DNA of 64,000 bases, taken from contig ADZZ01000702.1 of assembly GCA_000179315.1 (NCBI GenBank), positions 1 to 64,000 of the forward strand, read 5' to 3'. Under the pieces are notes generated by a model that saw only the letters and a program-made list of their open reading frames with translations, did not search any database and was not told the origin of the DNA. The DNA is from a delta proteobacterium NaphS2. Lineage in GTDB: Bacteria; Desulfobacterota; DSM-4660; Desulfatiglandales; Desulfatiglandaceae. The position numbers were made by a program, and so were the translations under genes. Position 1 is the first letter of the stretch. Each line of letters begins with the position of its first letter. Positions 36,961 through 46,005 of the stretch are shown here, piece after piece.

Positions 36961-37340
36961 TGTACCTGTTTGACACGAATATATTCTTGGAAATTATGTT
37001 ATCTCAAGAAAAATCTGCTGATTGCAAGAAAGCTTTGGTTGGCAATATCAACTTCATAGCCATTTCAGACTTTTCATTACACTCTATTGGTGTGATTCTT
37101 TTCCGGCACAAACAAGAAAAAGTATTTAACGATTTCGTCATGGATGTTCTCCCGAAAATTGCCATGGTTTCCTTATCAAAGGAATCATATGTAAAGTTAT
37201 CAGAGCTTAAAAATGTATATAATTTAGACTTTGATGACGCTTATCAGTGTAGCATTGCCGAAGAAGAAAATCTAACGATCATAACAATGGATAAAGATTT
37301 TAAGCGTGTTGAAAAGAGGATTAGCGTCAAGTTCATTTAA
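36960..37340 (+). CDS. PIN-domain toxin (VapC family)
   Basis: 126 residues from ATG 36960. MYLFDTNIFLEIMLSQEKS carries the first PIN Asp, SDFSLHSIGVIL the next conserved Ser/helix, NLDFDDAYQCSIAEEENLTIITMDKDFKRV the remaining acidic residues. It is coupled to DUF2281 antitoxin upstream, a known pairing. Predicted RNase toxin. The codon use is more AT-rich than in the surrounding pil genes, suggesting recent acquisition. Confidence 0.9.
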   Translation: MYLFDTNIFLEIMLSQEKSADCKKALVGNINFIAISDFSLHSIGVILFRHKQEKVFNDFVMDVLPKIAMVSLSKESYVKLSELKNVYNLDFDDAYQCSIAEEENLTIITMDKDFKRVEKRISVKFI

Positions 37341-37510
37341 AGAATTGGCAAGGTACGGGTTGACCAATTTGCGTGCTCCGTGAAATTTTGTTGTTTCTGT
37401 TTCAATGGGGCGTGAGACTTGAAAATAACGGGATAAATTTCGCGAGGTTGTATTTACATTCCGAAATTCGAATTCCGCAATTGAAAAAGTGCTTGTGAGG
37501 AGAAAGCGTC

Positions 37511-40500
37511 ATGATTAATAAAAAATCCGGTCAGTTCCTGATGTCGGTCACCGTTTATGTCTGCATGTTTCTGCTTTTGCTTTCGTGCGGTGGTGGAGGC
37601 GGAGATGATTCAGGGGGTGCGGCCGGGGAGAGCGGGGCCATCAGGCTCACCACAAGCGCCAGCAGTTTGCCTGCGGACGGCAGCAGTTCGGCGGTCATTA
37701 CGGCTTACATCACGGACAGTTCGGGAAATCCGGTCAGACATTACACGGAAGTGACCTTCCGCACCAACCTGGGTCATTTTCGGAACGGCAGCACGAGCTA
37801 CACCATGAGCACCCAGCCGCCTCTGGATGCCGAGGGTTTTCCCAATCCCGATGCCCCTCCCACGGGTATCGCGGAAGCTGCCCTGATTGCGGCGACACAG
37901 GCCGGAACCGCCCGCGTGACCGTCACATCAAACGGTGTGACTCAGTCGGTTGATATTGAAATGACTGGCGGGCTTGTTTCAGGCATATCCCTTTCAACTT
38001 CTCAGGGTTCCGTGAGCACCGATAATTCCGACAGCACCACCATCACGGCTACGGTTCTGGATGCTAACAATGCCGCCCTGAAGGACACGACCGTTAGCTT
38101 TAAAGCCACCAGCGGTACTTTAAGTGTTCCTAGTGTTGTGACCGATGACAACGGTCAGGCTGCTGTGACATTTTCCTGCGGAAACCTGGATAACAGCAAC
38201 AGGACCAGCACTATCACCGCCACCGCCGGATCGGTTTCCCGCCAGATTTCAATCCAGATAACGGGAACCACCCTGGAACTGACAACAAATTTCCAGAACC
38301 TTGAAATTACGTCCTCCGTCATCACTTCACAGATAGACAGTGAAAAAGCTATTTTGACCATCGCCGCCAAGGACGCAGGAAGCAACCGCATTTCCAATGC
38401 ACTGATTACCGCGAGTGTGGATCCCTCCTCAACGGGCAGTGTAATTCTGTCACCCAGCAGCGGTTACACGGACAACACCGGAGAACTGATGATTGAGGTT
38501 TTCGGTAAATCGAAAGGGACCGCTATCGTCAAGGTGGAAGGGCTGGGAGCCACCGCTACCCAGTCATATTCCGTGGGTCTGGCCGGAGAGGTTTTCAGTA
38601 TTATTAGCCCGACGGAAGATCCCTATAGCCTGGCAAAGGGTGCAAGTGTTAGCATTGTGGTACAGGCGCCCACCCAGAGCCAGGTCATTTTTGCGACCAC
38701 CTGCGGCACCTGGGATGGGGGAACTTCTGCGGTTGTCACCAGGTCAGTAACCAAAGGACAGGCTTCGGCCACGCTCAGTTCCACCGAAGCATGCAACGCC
38801 ACGGTGCAGGTATATGACGCAGCTGATGCAAACACTTCCGATTCCATGAAGGTCAACATCTATCCACCGGCGGACTCTGCCGCCCGCATAGATTTACAGG
38901 CCAATAGTTATGTGGTGGCCCGTTCAATTGGCGGCATTTTGAATTCGGTTGTTTTGGAAGCGACGGTCCGCGATGACACCTTCCAGATTGTTCCCAATGT
39001 TGCGGTTTCTTTCAGCATTTCCGATTCCACGGGGGGCGGTGAATATGTATCGCCCCCCCTTGCTTATACTCAGCCGGGGTCCGGCAAAGCGGAGGCGACT
39101 TTTACCTCAGGCTCTGTAAGTTCAGGCGCACGCGGCGTTACGGTTACGGCTACCGTTGTAGGTAAAGCTACAGTTACAGACAGTATTAGCATCGTGATTG
39201 GAGGAACCGCGGGTTCCGTGGTAATCGGATTCGGTACGACAATAGAATCGACTGAAGACAACACTTCATACAAGCTGCCTATGTCGGCACAGGTTGCTGA
39301 TTCAAATGGAAATCCGGTACCCGGCGCACGGATAAGTCTGAAGCTGTGGCCCCTTCAATACAGAACCGGTCAGTGGGTGCCACTGGTTATTACAGAATTA
39401 AATTCGAACTGTATTCCCGATGTGTTCAATACTTACATCAATGAGGATGACACCTTTCCCGGAACCTATTTTTACAGGAACCTGATTCTCGATCCGGGTG
39501 AAGACGCAAATAGCGATGGCCTGATGACTCCTCCAAACTCGGCTTCGGGCTCCGTTCCTGAAGAAGTTGTCGCCGACGAAAACGGTGTGGCCAGTTTCGA
39601 AATAACATACTCTAAGTCAAACGCCGCTTGGATTTTTGCAGAGCTTACCGGAAGCACGACGGTTTTGGGGTCCGAGACCCGTTCGACATATCAATTTATA
39701 CTTCCCTGGTCAGTAGCGGATGCGGGAGCATGTCTTTTGCCAAATTCGCCTTATTTTGATATCCCGGAACCGGAGATTCCGATGTTAATTACATTAACCG
39801 CAACACCGGATGAGGTTTATCCTGATGGCGGAACCAGCACAAGTTCAATCAGGGCTCAGGTGACGCAAAACGGAAATCCTGTTGCGGATGGGACGGCAGT
39901 CAGTTTCGCAATCATATCCGGTCTCGGCGGATTGGGTGGTCCTACATCATCAGAAGCCACCGCTACAACCATCGCCGGCCAGGCGAGTGTTATCTACTAC
40001 TCCGGCGACAGGCCGGGAGACGTCACCATCAGGGCTATTTTACTTGATGGTACAAGCGCCACTGTCGACCTCAAGTTGACCAGGGGGGCCGGTGAACCGT
40101 TTACGATTGATCTGACCTTCTTGCCGGATGAACTCTCCGCGGACGGCGGGGCAAGCCAGAGTTATGTCAGGGCAAATGTGGTGGACAGCGATGATTTTCC
40201 GGTCTATGACGGTACCCTTATTACTTTTTCCATCCTGTCGGGTTCCGGGGCATTTGGAAGCCCATTTCCGGCTGGATCAAACGAAGTAAGTAGGACCACT
40301 ACCGGCGGTATTGCCAGTACGACCTACTATTCGGGGAGCATCACGACTGAAACGGAGAAAGTATTGATCAGGGCTCAGGCGGAAAACGGCAGTTTTACGG
40401 AGAAGGAGTTGACACTGGTTGAGGTGATCGGTTCCATGACCCTCACGGCCACCCCCGACACCATTCCCCCGGACGGGACCAGCTCTTCTACCATCACGGC

Positions 40501-41344
40501 CACTATTCTGGACAACACCGGTGATCCGGTGGCAAAAGGAACGGCTGTTCGCTTCGTGACGAGTCTCGGCACCATCCTTACGCCTTCCGTGACCACGCCG
40601 GATGATTCGGGTAAGGTAACGGTTTCGCTCGTTGCCGGCACCACTGCCGGGACAGCCATCGTAACGGCAACAGCAACGGTGGGAACCAGTTCTCTTACCC
40701 AGTCCGTCATGGTAAAAATCGGCGGGACAACGGGTACCATTGTGCTGAGCGCATTCCCGACCACCCTTCCGGCGAACGGCACCAGCTCTTCCAAAATTAA
40801 AGCTACTGTTACGGATAACGCAGGGGCACCGGTGACACAAGGGACAATGGTTACTTTCGAAACTAACAAGGTAGATACAAAATTTGAAGAATCCGGGGGG
40901 CAAAGTGTTACAGTGCCAATCCAAAATAATAATGGCATTGTGTATGTTTCCTTGATTGCCGGTACTACACCAGGGACGGCAAAAGTGGATGCGACCGTTA
41001 CGATAGGCACAAGTACGGTTACCCAGTCTGTTTATGTGACTATTTCACCCTTTTCAATAGAGTTAGCGGCTGACCCCACCTCGGTCACATGCGGTACGAC
41101 TGAAGCAAAAGTTACTGCTACCCTGAGAGATGCCGGGGGGGGGACAATTGAGGGTAAAGATATTGCTTTTACGGTTGAAAATGGTGGCATACTGTCAGCA
41201 TATACTGTGACAACTGATACTAACGGTGAAGCATCCGTAACATATACGCCGCCTGGTGTATGTATTGTTCCTGGCGACACTGCAATAATTACTGCTACAT
41301 ATGACACCGCCAGCGCTTCCATTGATATACCCTACGCTCCTTAG
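37511..41344 (+). CDS. large lipoprotein with repeated bacterial Ig-like domains
   Basis: 1277 residues. A lipoprotein signal (SVTVYVCMFLLLLSCGGGGG) is followed by a Gly/Asp linker and about ten Ig-like (Big_1/invasin type) repeats of roughly 90-100 residues. Their signature is LTATPDTIPPDGTSSSTITATILDNTGDPVAKGTAVRF followed by GxATVSL and TATATVG (for example around residues 976-1070 and 1075-1180). A non-Ig segment with Pro/Trp-rich loops lies around 620-730. It is probably exposed on the cell surface as an adhesin or matrix protein. A GAGGAG site precedes the ATG. Highly repetitive DNA, so assembly errors are possible. Confidence 0.88.
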   Translation: MINKKSGQFLMSVTVYVCMFLLLLSCGGGGGDDSGGAAGESGAIRLTTSASSLPADGSSSAVITAYITDSSGNPVRHYTEVTFRTNLGHFRNGSTSYTMSTQPPLDAEGFPNPDAPPTGIAEAALIAATQAGTARVTVTSNGVTQSVDIEMTGGLVSGISLSTSQGSVSTDNSDSTTITATVLDANNAALKDTTVSFKATSGTLSVPSVVTDDNGQAAVTFSCGNLDNSNRTSTITATAGSVSRQISIQITGTTLELTTNFQNLEITSSVITSQIDSEKAILTIAAKDAGSNRISNALITASVDPSSTGSVILSPSSGYTDNTGELMIEVFGKSKGTAIVKVEGLGATATQSYSVGLAGEVFSIISPTEDPYSLAKGASVSIVVQAPTQSQVIFATTCGTWDGGTSAVVTRSVTKGQASATLSSTEACNATVQVYDAADANTSDSMKVNIYPPADSAARIDLQANSYVVARSIGGILNSVVLEATVRDDTFQIVPNVAVSFSISDSTGGGEYVSPPLAYTQPGSGKAEATFTSGSVSSGARGVTVTATVVGKATVTDSISIVIGGTAGSVVIGFGTTIESTEDNTSYKLPMSAQVADSNGNPVPGARISLKLWPLQYRTGQWVPLVITELNSNCIPDVFNTYINEDDTFPGTYFYRNLILDPGEDANSDGLMTPPNSASGSVPEEVVADENGVASFEITYSKSNAAWIFAELTGSTTVLGSETRSTYQFILPWSVADAGACLLPNSPYFDIPEPEIPMLITLTATPDEVYPDGGTSTSSIRAQVTQNGNPVADGTAVSFAIISGLGGLGGPTSSEATATTIAGQASVIYYSGDRPGDVTIRAILLDGTSATVDLKLTRGAGEPFTIDLTFLPDELSADGGASQSYVRANVVDSDDFPVYDGTLITFSILSGSGAFGSPFPAGSNEVSRTTTGGIASTTYYSGSITTETEKVLIRAQAENGSFTEKELTLVEVIGSMTLTATPDTIPPDGTSSSTITATILDNTGDPVAKGTAVRFVTSLGTILTPSVTTPDDSGKVTVSLVAGTTAGTAIVTATATVGTSSLTQSVMVKIGGTTGTIVLSAFPTTLPANGTSSSKIKATVTDNAGAPVTQGTMVTFETNKVDTKFEESGGQSVTVPIQNNNGIVYVSLIAGTTPGTAKVDATVTIGTSTVTQSVYVTISPFSIELAADPTSVTCGTTEAKVTATLRDAGGGTIEGKDIAFTVENGGILSAYTVTTDTNGEASVTYTPPGVCIVPGDTAIITATYDTASASIDIPYAP

Positions 41345-41446
41345 GGTCAGATTTTTTTCCTTGGTTCCCGGGCTCTGCCTGGGAGCCGAACACTTATGAA
41401 TTCTTGAAGTATCAACACCTGACCCATCGAATGTGTGGAAGCGCCT

Positions 41447-41470
41447 AATTCCGGGGACAGTATACTGAAT
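41447..41470. repeat. REP-like fragment, copy 1
   Basis: AATTCCGGGGACAGTATACTGAAT, matching a sequence found at 42470-42493 with a few changes. Similar sequences often flank REP-associated transposases, but no such gene is left here. The surrounding 41345-41718 gap has no gene; a minus-strand open frame there shows no homology. Confidence 0.45.
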
Positions 41471-41656
41471 TTCTCAGCCAGCTGTTGGGTTTTTTCGGTG
41501 GCCCGACGGGATAAAGGAACTGCTCTCATTATGTTCCGGAAGCACCTTTAACATTTTGAAGCCGGCGCCAATGTTACGATAAAACAGGAGTAGGCTTTAT
41601 AGTGCAAACGTGCGCGCATAAGACATTAGATTTATACGCATTGAAATCAAAAACAC

Positions 41657-41685
41657 AAAACCCTTTATTTTCAAGGGTTTTTTTT
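41657..41685 (+). terminator. intrinsic terminator
   Basis: AAAACCCTT (41657-41665) and AAGGGTTTT (41673-41681) around a seven-base loop, followed by more T residues. It lies 310 bases after the Ig-repeat gene and may shield the downstream toxin-antitoxin operon. Confidence 0.75.
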
Positions 41686-41718
41686 ATGCCAAAATTCAGA
41701 ACGTTTTATACGCATCTC

Positions 41719-41805
41719 TTTCTAACGAGTTAGAAAAGAAACTGATAAAATGAAAATTTGACAAAAAACCAAGAGTTGATATAATTTGAGAAATTCATAA
41801 TTTCT
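41719..41805 (+). promoter_or_regulatory. consensus promoter and operators of the AbrB/RelE pair
   Basis: TTGACA (41758-41763), 16-base spacer, TATAAT (41780-41785), a perfect consensus. TTTCTAAC-GA-GTTAGAAA (41719-41736) and AGAAAT-TCATA-ATTTCT (41789-41805) are perfect palindromes on each side, fitting autoregulation by the AbrB-like antitoxin. Confidence 0.65.
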
Positions 41806-41849
41806 TAATTTAAAAAATGAATAAATATTTAAAAGTAGAGGACCGGGAT

Positions 41850-42134
41850 ATGGAACTCATGAAAATCAGAAAGAATTACCAGGTTACCATTCCTCGCAAT
41901 CTCCGGAACAAATTCAATCTTGCTGAAGGGGACTATGTGGAAATAGATACCCAGGGAGAATTCATTATCCTTAAACCTGTGAAAGTCATCCAACCGGACC
42001 AGGAATACTTTTTCACCAAAGAATGGCAGAAAAAAGAAGCTGAGGCGGATGAGGATATCCGGAGGGGAGATGTCCTGGGTCCTTTCGATAATGCGGCTGA
42101 TGCTATTAAAGCCTTAAAAACGGCAAAAATATGA
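41850..42134 (+). CDS. AbrB/MazE-type antitoxin
   Basis: 94 residues from ATG 41850 (AGGACCGGGAT upstream); an in-frame ATG at 41817 is possible. MELMKIRKNYQVTIPRNLRNKFNLAEGDYVEIDTQGEFIILKPVKV is the swapped-hairpin AbrB fold. The acidic rest (EEAEADEDIRRGDVLGPFDNAADAIKAL-like) is the toxin-binding arm. It overlaps the RelE-like toxin gene by four bases. Confidence 0.87.
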   Translation: MELMKIRKNYQVTIPRNLRNKFNLAEGDYVEIDTQGEFIILKPVKVIQPDQEYFFTKEWQKKEAEADEDIRRGDVLGPFDNAADAIKALKTAKI

Positions 42135-42388
42135 AGCTGGCATTCTCTAAAAGATTTATAAAGGACTATCGCCGTCTTCCCGCATCAATTCAAAAATCAA
42201 CAGACAAGCAATTAGTTCTGTTGCTTTCTGATTTTAATCATCCATCTCTAAATACCAAAAAAATGCAAGACCCGAGGGATATTTGGGAGGGGAGAGTCAC
42301 CAAGGGTTATCGTTTCACTTTTCAGGTACAGGGCGACGTTTATTTTCTCCGGCGCATTGGCACCCATGATTTATTAAGGAATCCTTAA
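42131..42388 (+). CDS. RelE/ParE-like toxin
   Basis: 85 residues in ATGA overlap with the antitoxin. MKLAFSKRFIKDYRRLPASIQKSTDKQLVLLL is the two-helix start. RDIWEGRVTKGYRFTFQVQGDVYFLRRIGTHDLL is the RelE-type beta sheet with the Arg/His-containing end. Toxins of this fold cut mRNA on the ribosome or poison gyrase. It appears intact. Confidence 0.87.
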   Translation: MKLAFSKRFIKDYRRLPASIQKSTDKQLVLLLSDFNHPSLNTKKMQDPRDIWEGRVTKGYRFTFQVQGDVYFLRRIGTHDLLRNP

Positions 42389-42392
42389 AACC

Positions 42393-42530
42393 ATGAATAA
42401 TCAAGACGACCTTAGACAAAAAGCTAAAAGGTGTTTAAACAGAATGTGGAAAAAAATGGAATGCGGTCGAATTCCGGGGACACGATACTTAATCGGTTCA
42501 GATGCGCATGAACGAACTTTCAGGGGATGA
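42393..42530 (+). CDS. doubtful 45-codon frame ending in REP-like DNA
   Basis: ATG 42393 follows the toxin stop by four bases with AAGGAA upstream. It reads MNNQDDLRQKAKRCLNRMWKK, then continues through the REP-like fragment (42470-42493) and stops at 42530. The first half could be a genuine third gene whose end was replaced by the repeat. Weak support. Confidence 0.25.
   Translation: MNNQDDLRQKAKRCLNRMWKKMECGRIPGTRYLIGSDAHERTFRG
42470..42493. repeat. REP-like fragment, copy 2
   Basis: AATTCCGGGGACACGATACTTAAT, the partner of 41447-41470 (same orientation). Together they bracket the AbrB/RelE pair. Confidence 0.45.
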
Positions 42531-42594
42531 GAGAAAGGGAAAGACTACGGAATTCCCCGGATGAAATGAGCGTCTAGCGCAGGAGGGCATCTGC

Positions 42595-43101
42595 TTAGGA
42601 AAAATTCATATCCTCAGGGGCATACACGTCTATTTCCTTCACATTTTCAAAAGCCTTATCGTTAGTGGCCAGCAACTCGACCCCATGATTTTTCATAACG
42701 GCAATAATCACCGAGTCATTCACCATTAATCCGGACGCCAACCGCACCATGTGACTCATTATGATCGTTTCAAAGGTCAGAGGCTTGATGGTGATGCCCA
42801 TATCCTGAATTTTCTCCGTATTCACAAAATAGTCATTGAGTTCTTTGATTTTTTGTGGCGCCCTGCCGAGTTTTTTCACAATATTGGGTGGCTTCACCAG
42901 ATTCTTATGGACGGCTTCAACCATCATGAGGCGGTGCAGAACCTCCAGAATGACATTAACGGACGTCATACCGTTTAATTCCCCCATCTCGCATCTGCCC
43001 AGAAAATTGCTGCAATCATCGCTCAAGCCTGTAAAATGATAGATCAGAATATTTGAATCAACAAAGACTTCCGAACCTCGCTTCATCTCATTCAGTTTCA
43101 T
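42595..43101 (-). CDS. PIN-domain toxin (VapC family)
   Basis: 168 residues; a second start at 43086 would drop five residues. SEVFVDSNILIYHFTGLSDDCSNFL carries the first Asp, MTSVNVILEVLHRLM the Glu region, LASGLMVNDSVIIAVMKNHGVELLATNDKAFENV the later acidic residues. The frame overlaps the antitoxin gene by 14 bases. Predicted RNase toxin, apparently complete. Confidence 0.9.
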   Translation of the reverse strand: MKLNEMKRGSEVFVDSNILIYHFTGLSDDCSNFLGRCEMGELNGMTSVNVILEVLHRLMMVEAVHKNLVKPPNIVKKLGRAPQKIKELNDYFVNTEKIQDMGITIKPLTFETIIMSHMVRLASGLMVNDSVIIAVMKNHGVELLATNDKAFENVKEIDVYAPEDMNFS

Positions 43102-43336
43102 AAACCCCTTCCTCTTCCATGATGGCTTTCAGATCCTCCCTTGATGTCTTCATTGCACCCCGTGACGTCTCAACAACATCCTTTCGCCGACCGTTTTTTC
43201 TCTTCTCCAGTGATTCCAGATACATCCTGAGAGCGTTCTCCAACAACTGGCTGAGCGCCTGCCGTTCCGCCAGTGCAACCTGTTTTGCCCGCAACAGCAG
43301 CCCTTCGTCCAGAACGGTTCCAATCTTCTTTTTCAT
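43088..43336 (-). CDS. ribbon-helix-helix antitoxin
   Basis: 82 residues. MKKKIGTVLDEGLLLRAKQVALAERQALSQLLENALRMYLESLEKRK is a ribbon-helix-helix (VapB/CopG-like) fold. The rest is charged and acidic at the end (REDLKAIMEEEGVYETE). First gene of the pair, with GAGGAGGAAACC upstream. Confidence 0.87.
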   Translation of the reverse strand: MKKKIGTVLDEGLLLRAKQVALAERQALSQLLENALRMYLESLEKRKNGRRKDVVETSRGAMKTSREDLKAIMEEEGVYETE

Positions 43337-43362
43337 GATCGGTTTCCTCCTCTTTAAATATC

Positions 43363-43415
43363 TACATTAGCAATGTGCCCTGCCTTTAGTCAAGAATTAG
43401 AGATGTATTTCTTGA
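43363..43415 (-). promoter_or_regulatory. promoter and operator of the RHH/PIN pair
   Basis: On the minus strand TTGACT (43393-43388), 18-base spacer, TAATGT (43369-43364). TCAAGAA/TTCTTGA (43390-43415) is an inverted repeat overlapping the -35 box. The rest of 43337-43699 shows no gene. Confidence 0.55.
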
Positions 43416-43699
43416 ATTCTTAACGGGACGCTGTTTGATATTGACATATGGAAAAACTACTAATGCAGCCGGAAGGTGATTTTTCGAGGCGTACATCATT
43501 TCGGCCTGACACTCGGCATCTTACGGAAAAATGAATCGTGCGATACTTCCGATTAATTGAAAAATGCCGTAAGTTTCTGAACCCGCTTGTGAAATCATCA
43601 TAATTGACTTGATCTATATGAATGAGTGTGAGAAAATAGGATTTTTTTGTAACCTCTCAAAAACCCTACTGTCTTTACACGATTGGGAGCCGTGAAATC

Positions 43700-45991
43700 T
43701 TGAAACCGGTCACGAGCAAAAAAAGGGTGCTGATACCCGCCATCCTTCTCTTTTTCATGTTGTCAGCTTTTTCAAACGCGTCGGCTGGAAACAGAACCCC
43801 GCCATATACGGGATGGAAGCCTGAGGGCCCGTTTAAGCCGTTTCATGCGCCGAAAACCCGGCCGGTAAAAAAAGCATCCGAAAAATCGATCCCGAAAGAG
43901 AAGCCGGTGGAAACGCAGACGGTCGAAAAGCCACTGAACATGGAAGGTCTCAAGACCGAAGAATACGTGGTTCGGGAAGGGGACTGGATCGCGAAGATTT
44001 TGCGGGAGAAAGGGGTGCTTAAGACCGAGAGCGATTTTCCCCGGCTTCTGGAGATCCTTCGACAATTTAACCGGTCCATGACGGATCTTGATTTAATAAA
44101 GCCGGGAGAGAAAATTGTCATTTTGGTGAAAGTCGAACCCCAGGCAAACGTCAAGGAACCAAGGGAAAAACCAAAACCTATTCGTGAAACAGCACCGTTG
44201 CCGCTTGAAAAACCTCAACCGGCCGTTGAAGCGCCGCCCCCGCCACCGGAAACAAAGGAAATTGTCGCTGAAGCGCCATCCCTCTCGGACGAAGCATCCG
44301 AACCGGTTCCGTTGAAGATCGGTACGGTCAAACTTTCGGAAACGAAAATTGTTTCGACTTTTCAGGGGTTGCGGTCCGAATCGTACCAAATAAAAGAAGG
44401 GGATGTACTGAGCAGCATCGCAGGGGAGCGATACGGTCTTTCATATAAAACCTTTTTGTCAGAGTACCTGGATCTTTTTAAGAAATGTAATCCGTCCATT
44501 GAAGACCCGGACCGGATCCGGGCCGGGCAGAAGGTGAACCTGCCCCTCTATCCGCCGCAGTGGTATGGTGAAGCGCCGCTTCCACCGCCGCCGGCCCAAC
44601 CTCCCATTATGCGGGATCTGGCCGGTTCCAACAGGGTGCGGCTGCCCGATCCGCAACCGGTGCCCGAACCCGCAAAACCCGCAGAACCGGAACCGCTTCC
44701 CACAGTGGTAACCCGGCAGAAATCCGAAACCGCTCAGAAACAATGGATTTCCGAAAAAACGGCGCCGTCTTCAAAGCCAAAAACGGCCGAAGCGCCACTG
44801 CCGCCCAATCTTCCGCCGGCGCCTGCGGCTGAGCCGATCAAGGCTGAACCGCCGGCCATTACAGATCCTGAACCCGCTGTTGTGGAATCTTCCTGGCAGA
44901 CTCAAGAGATCACGGTGTTGGTTTCAAAAGGTCTGGGGGATATCCTGCCGCAAATGGGAGAACAATGGACCCACAAAGGGGAGCATTTCATTCCCATGAA
45001 ATCAGGCGGGAATATCAATCTCAAAGCCGACACTTACCCCATTATTAAGCGTCCGGGAGGCATGACCCTGATCGTGGATCTTCATGACTCCCTTCCCTCG
45101 AGAGTGGGAAAAGTCATCGAGGCCAGCTGGGGAACCTATCGAATTGTAACGCTGTCGCCCACCGATGATTTAAGATCCGCTTTTGGCAAAATCCTTAAAG
45201 CGTGTCAATACCCGAAGGTTTTCAAGAAGGGAGAACCTTTGAAACTTTCGGGAGCCATTCCGGTCACCATTACCGGGGACTGGATTGTCATTCCGCCCAG
45301 GAGCCGGTCCGGCGCTTCCCCGGGATTTATCGTGATTAATTTTTTGGATGACAAGACAAAGGGGGTTCCCCGGTCCGTCAAGGCTTATCTGAAAGGACAG
45401 GGAGTGCTCTTTGTGGAATATCCTTCGCCCGAAACACCCGAGAAACCGCCGGCTGAAACGGCGCCGGAAACGGTGTCGGATGCAGCATCTTTGGTGGAAA
45501 TGGTCTTGACCCTCACGGGTCAGCCCCATGAAGCTCATGTTAAAATTCCTGCCTTTGAAAGCCGAAACGATGATTTTAAATTGACCGTTACGGCCGATTT
45601 TTACCTGACCGGCCACGGAAAAGAACGGGTCATCGATCTCAGCGGCCTGGAACCTGAAGTGGTTGCCCTTTTGAAAGAAAGGGGCATTTCGGTACTCTCC
45701 CTTTCAGCAGAGCACAATCCGCTGCCCATTGTAGCAAAGACCCTCAAATTCCTGGATTGGGCGCACAAAATGGGCCCCCACATCCTGGCCACGGCGCCCC
45801 ATAGCGACCGAAATGTGAAATTGACCCTGTCAGGCGTTGTCTTTTCTTCGGAAAAAGGCCATTCGGTCCTCATGACGCCCGTCAATCTGCCATCCGGAGT
45901 AGCTGAATTTCTTGATGAAAAAGGGTACACAGTGGTGACACTGGCTTCTTTTTCGCATCTGGCAGGGACCAAAAACGGCTGGGGCGGATAG
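43700..45991 (+). CDS. exported LysM-repeat protein with Pro-rich linkers
   Basis: 763 residues from a TTG at 43700 with GGGAG upstream. Signal peptide KRVLIPAILLFFMLSAFSNASAG. LysM-like domain 1 is at about 92-150 (EEYVVREGDWIAKILREKGVLKTESDFPRLLEILRQFN). LysM 2 is at about 228-292 (SYQIKEGDVLSSIAGERYGLSYKTFLSEYLDLFKKCNPSIEDPDRIRAGQKVNLPLYPP). Both have Pro/Glu-rich linkers around them. The C-terminal half (about 400-763) is unknown, with repeated beta-type segments. LysM suggests peptidoglycan binding. It is followed 14 bases later by a secreted protease and may be a partner or substrate of it. Confidence 0.7.
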   Translation: MKPVTSKKRVLIPAILLFFMLSAFSNASAGNRTPPYTGWKPEGPFKPFHAPKTRPVKKASEKSIPKEKPVETQTVEKPLNMEGLKTEEYVVREGDWIAKILREKGVLKTESDFPRLLEILRQFNRSMTDLDLIKPGEKIVILVKVEPQANVKEPREKPKPIRETAPLPLEKPQPAVEAPPPPPETKEIVAEAPSLSDEASEPVPLKIGTVKLSETKIVSTFQGLRSESYQIKEGDVLSSIAGERYGLSYKTFLSEYLDLFKKCNPSIEDPDRIRAGQKVNLPLYPPQWYGEAPLPPPPAQPPIMRDLAGSNRVRLPDPQPVPEPAKPAEPEPLPTVVTRQKSETAQKQWISEKTAPSSKPKTAEAPLPPNLPPAPAAEPIKAEPPAITDPEPAVVESSWQTQEITVLVSKGLGDILPQMGEQWTHKGEHFIPMKSGGNINLKADTYPIIKRPGGMTLIVDLHDSLPSRVGKVIEASWGTYRIVTLSPTDDLRSAFGKILKACQYPKVFKKGEPLKLSGAIPVTITGDWIVIPPRSRSGASPGFIVINFLDDKTKGVPRSVKAYLKGQGVLFVEYPSPETPEKPPAETAPETVSDAASLVEMVLTLTGQPHEAHVKIPAFESRNDDFKLTVTADFYLTGHGKERVIDLSGLEPEVVALLKERGISVLSLSAEHNPLPIVAKTLKFLDWAHKMGPHILATAPHSDRNVKLTLSGVVFSSEKGHSVLMTPVNLPSGVAEFLDEKGYTVVTLASFSHLAGTKNGWGG

Positions 45992-46005
45992 GGGAGTGTT
46001 TTTCC

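Noticed and set aside
41347-41529. Minus-strand 60-codon frame behind the Ig-repeat gene as a transposase remnant
   Set aside because: No transposase motif could be seen; only the short REP-like repeat inside it was kept.
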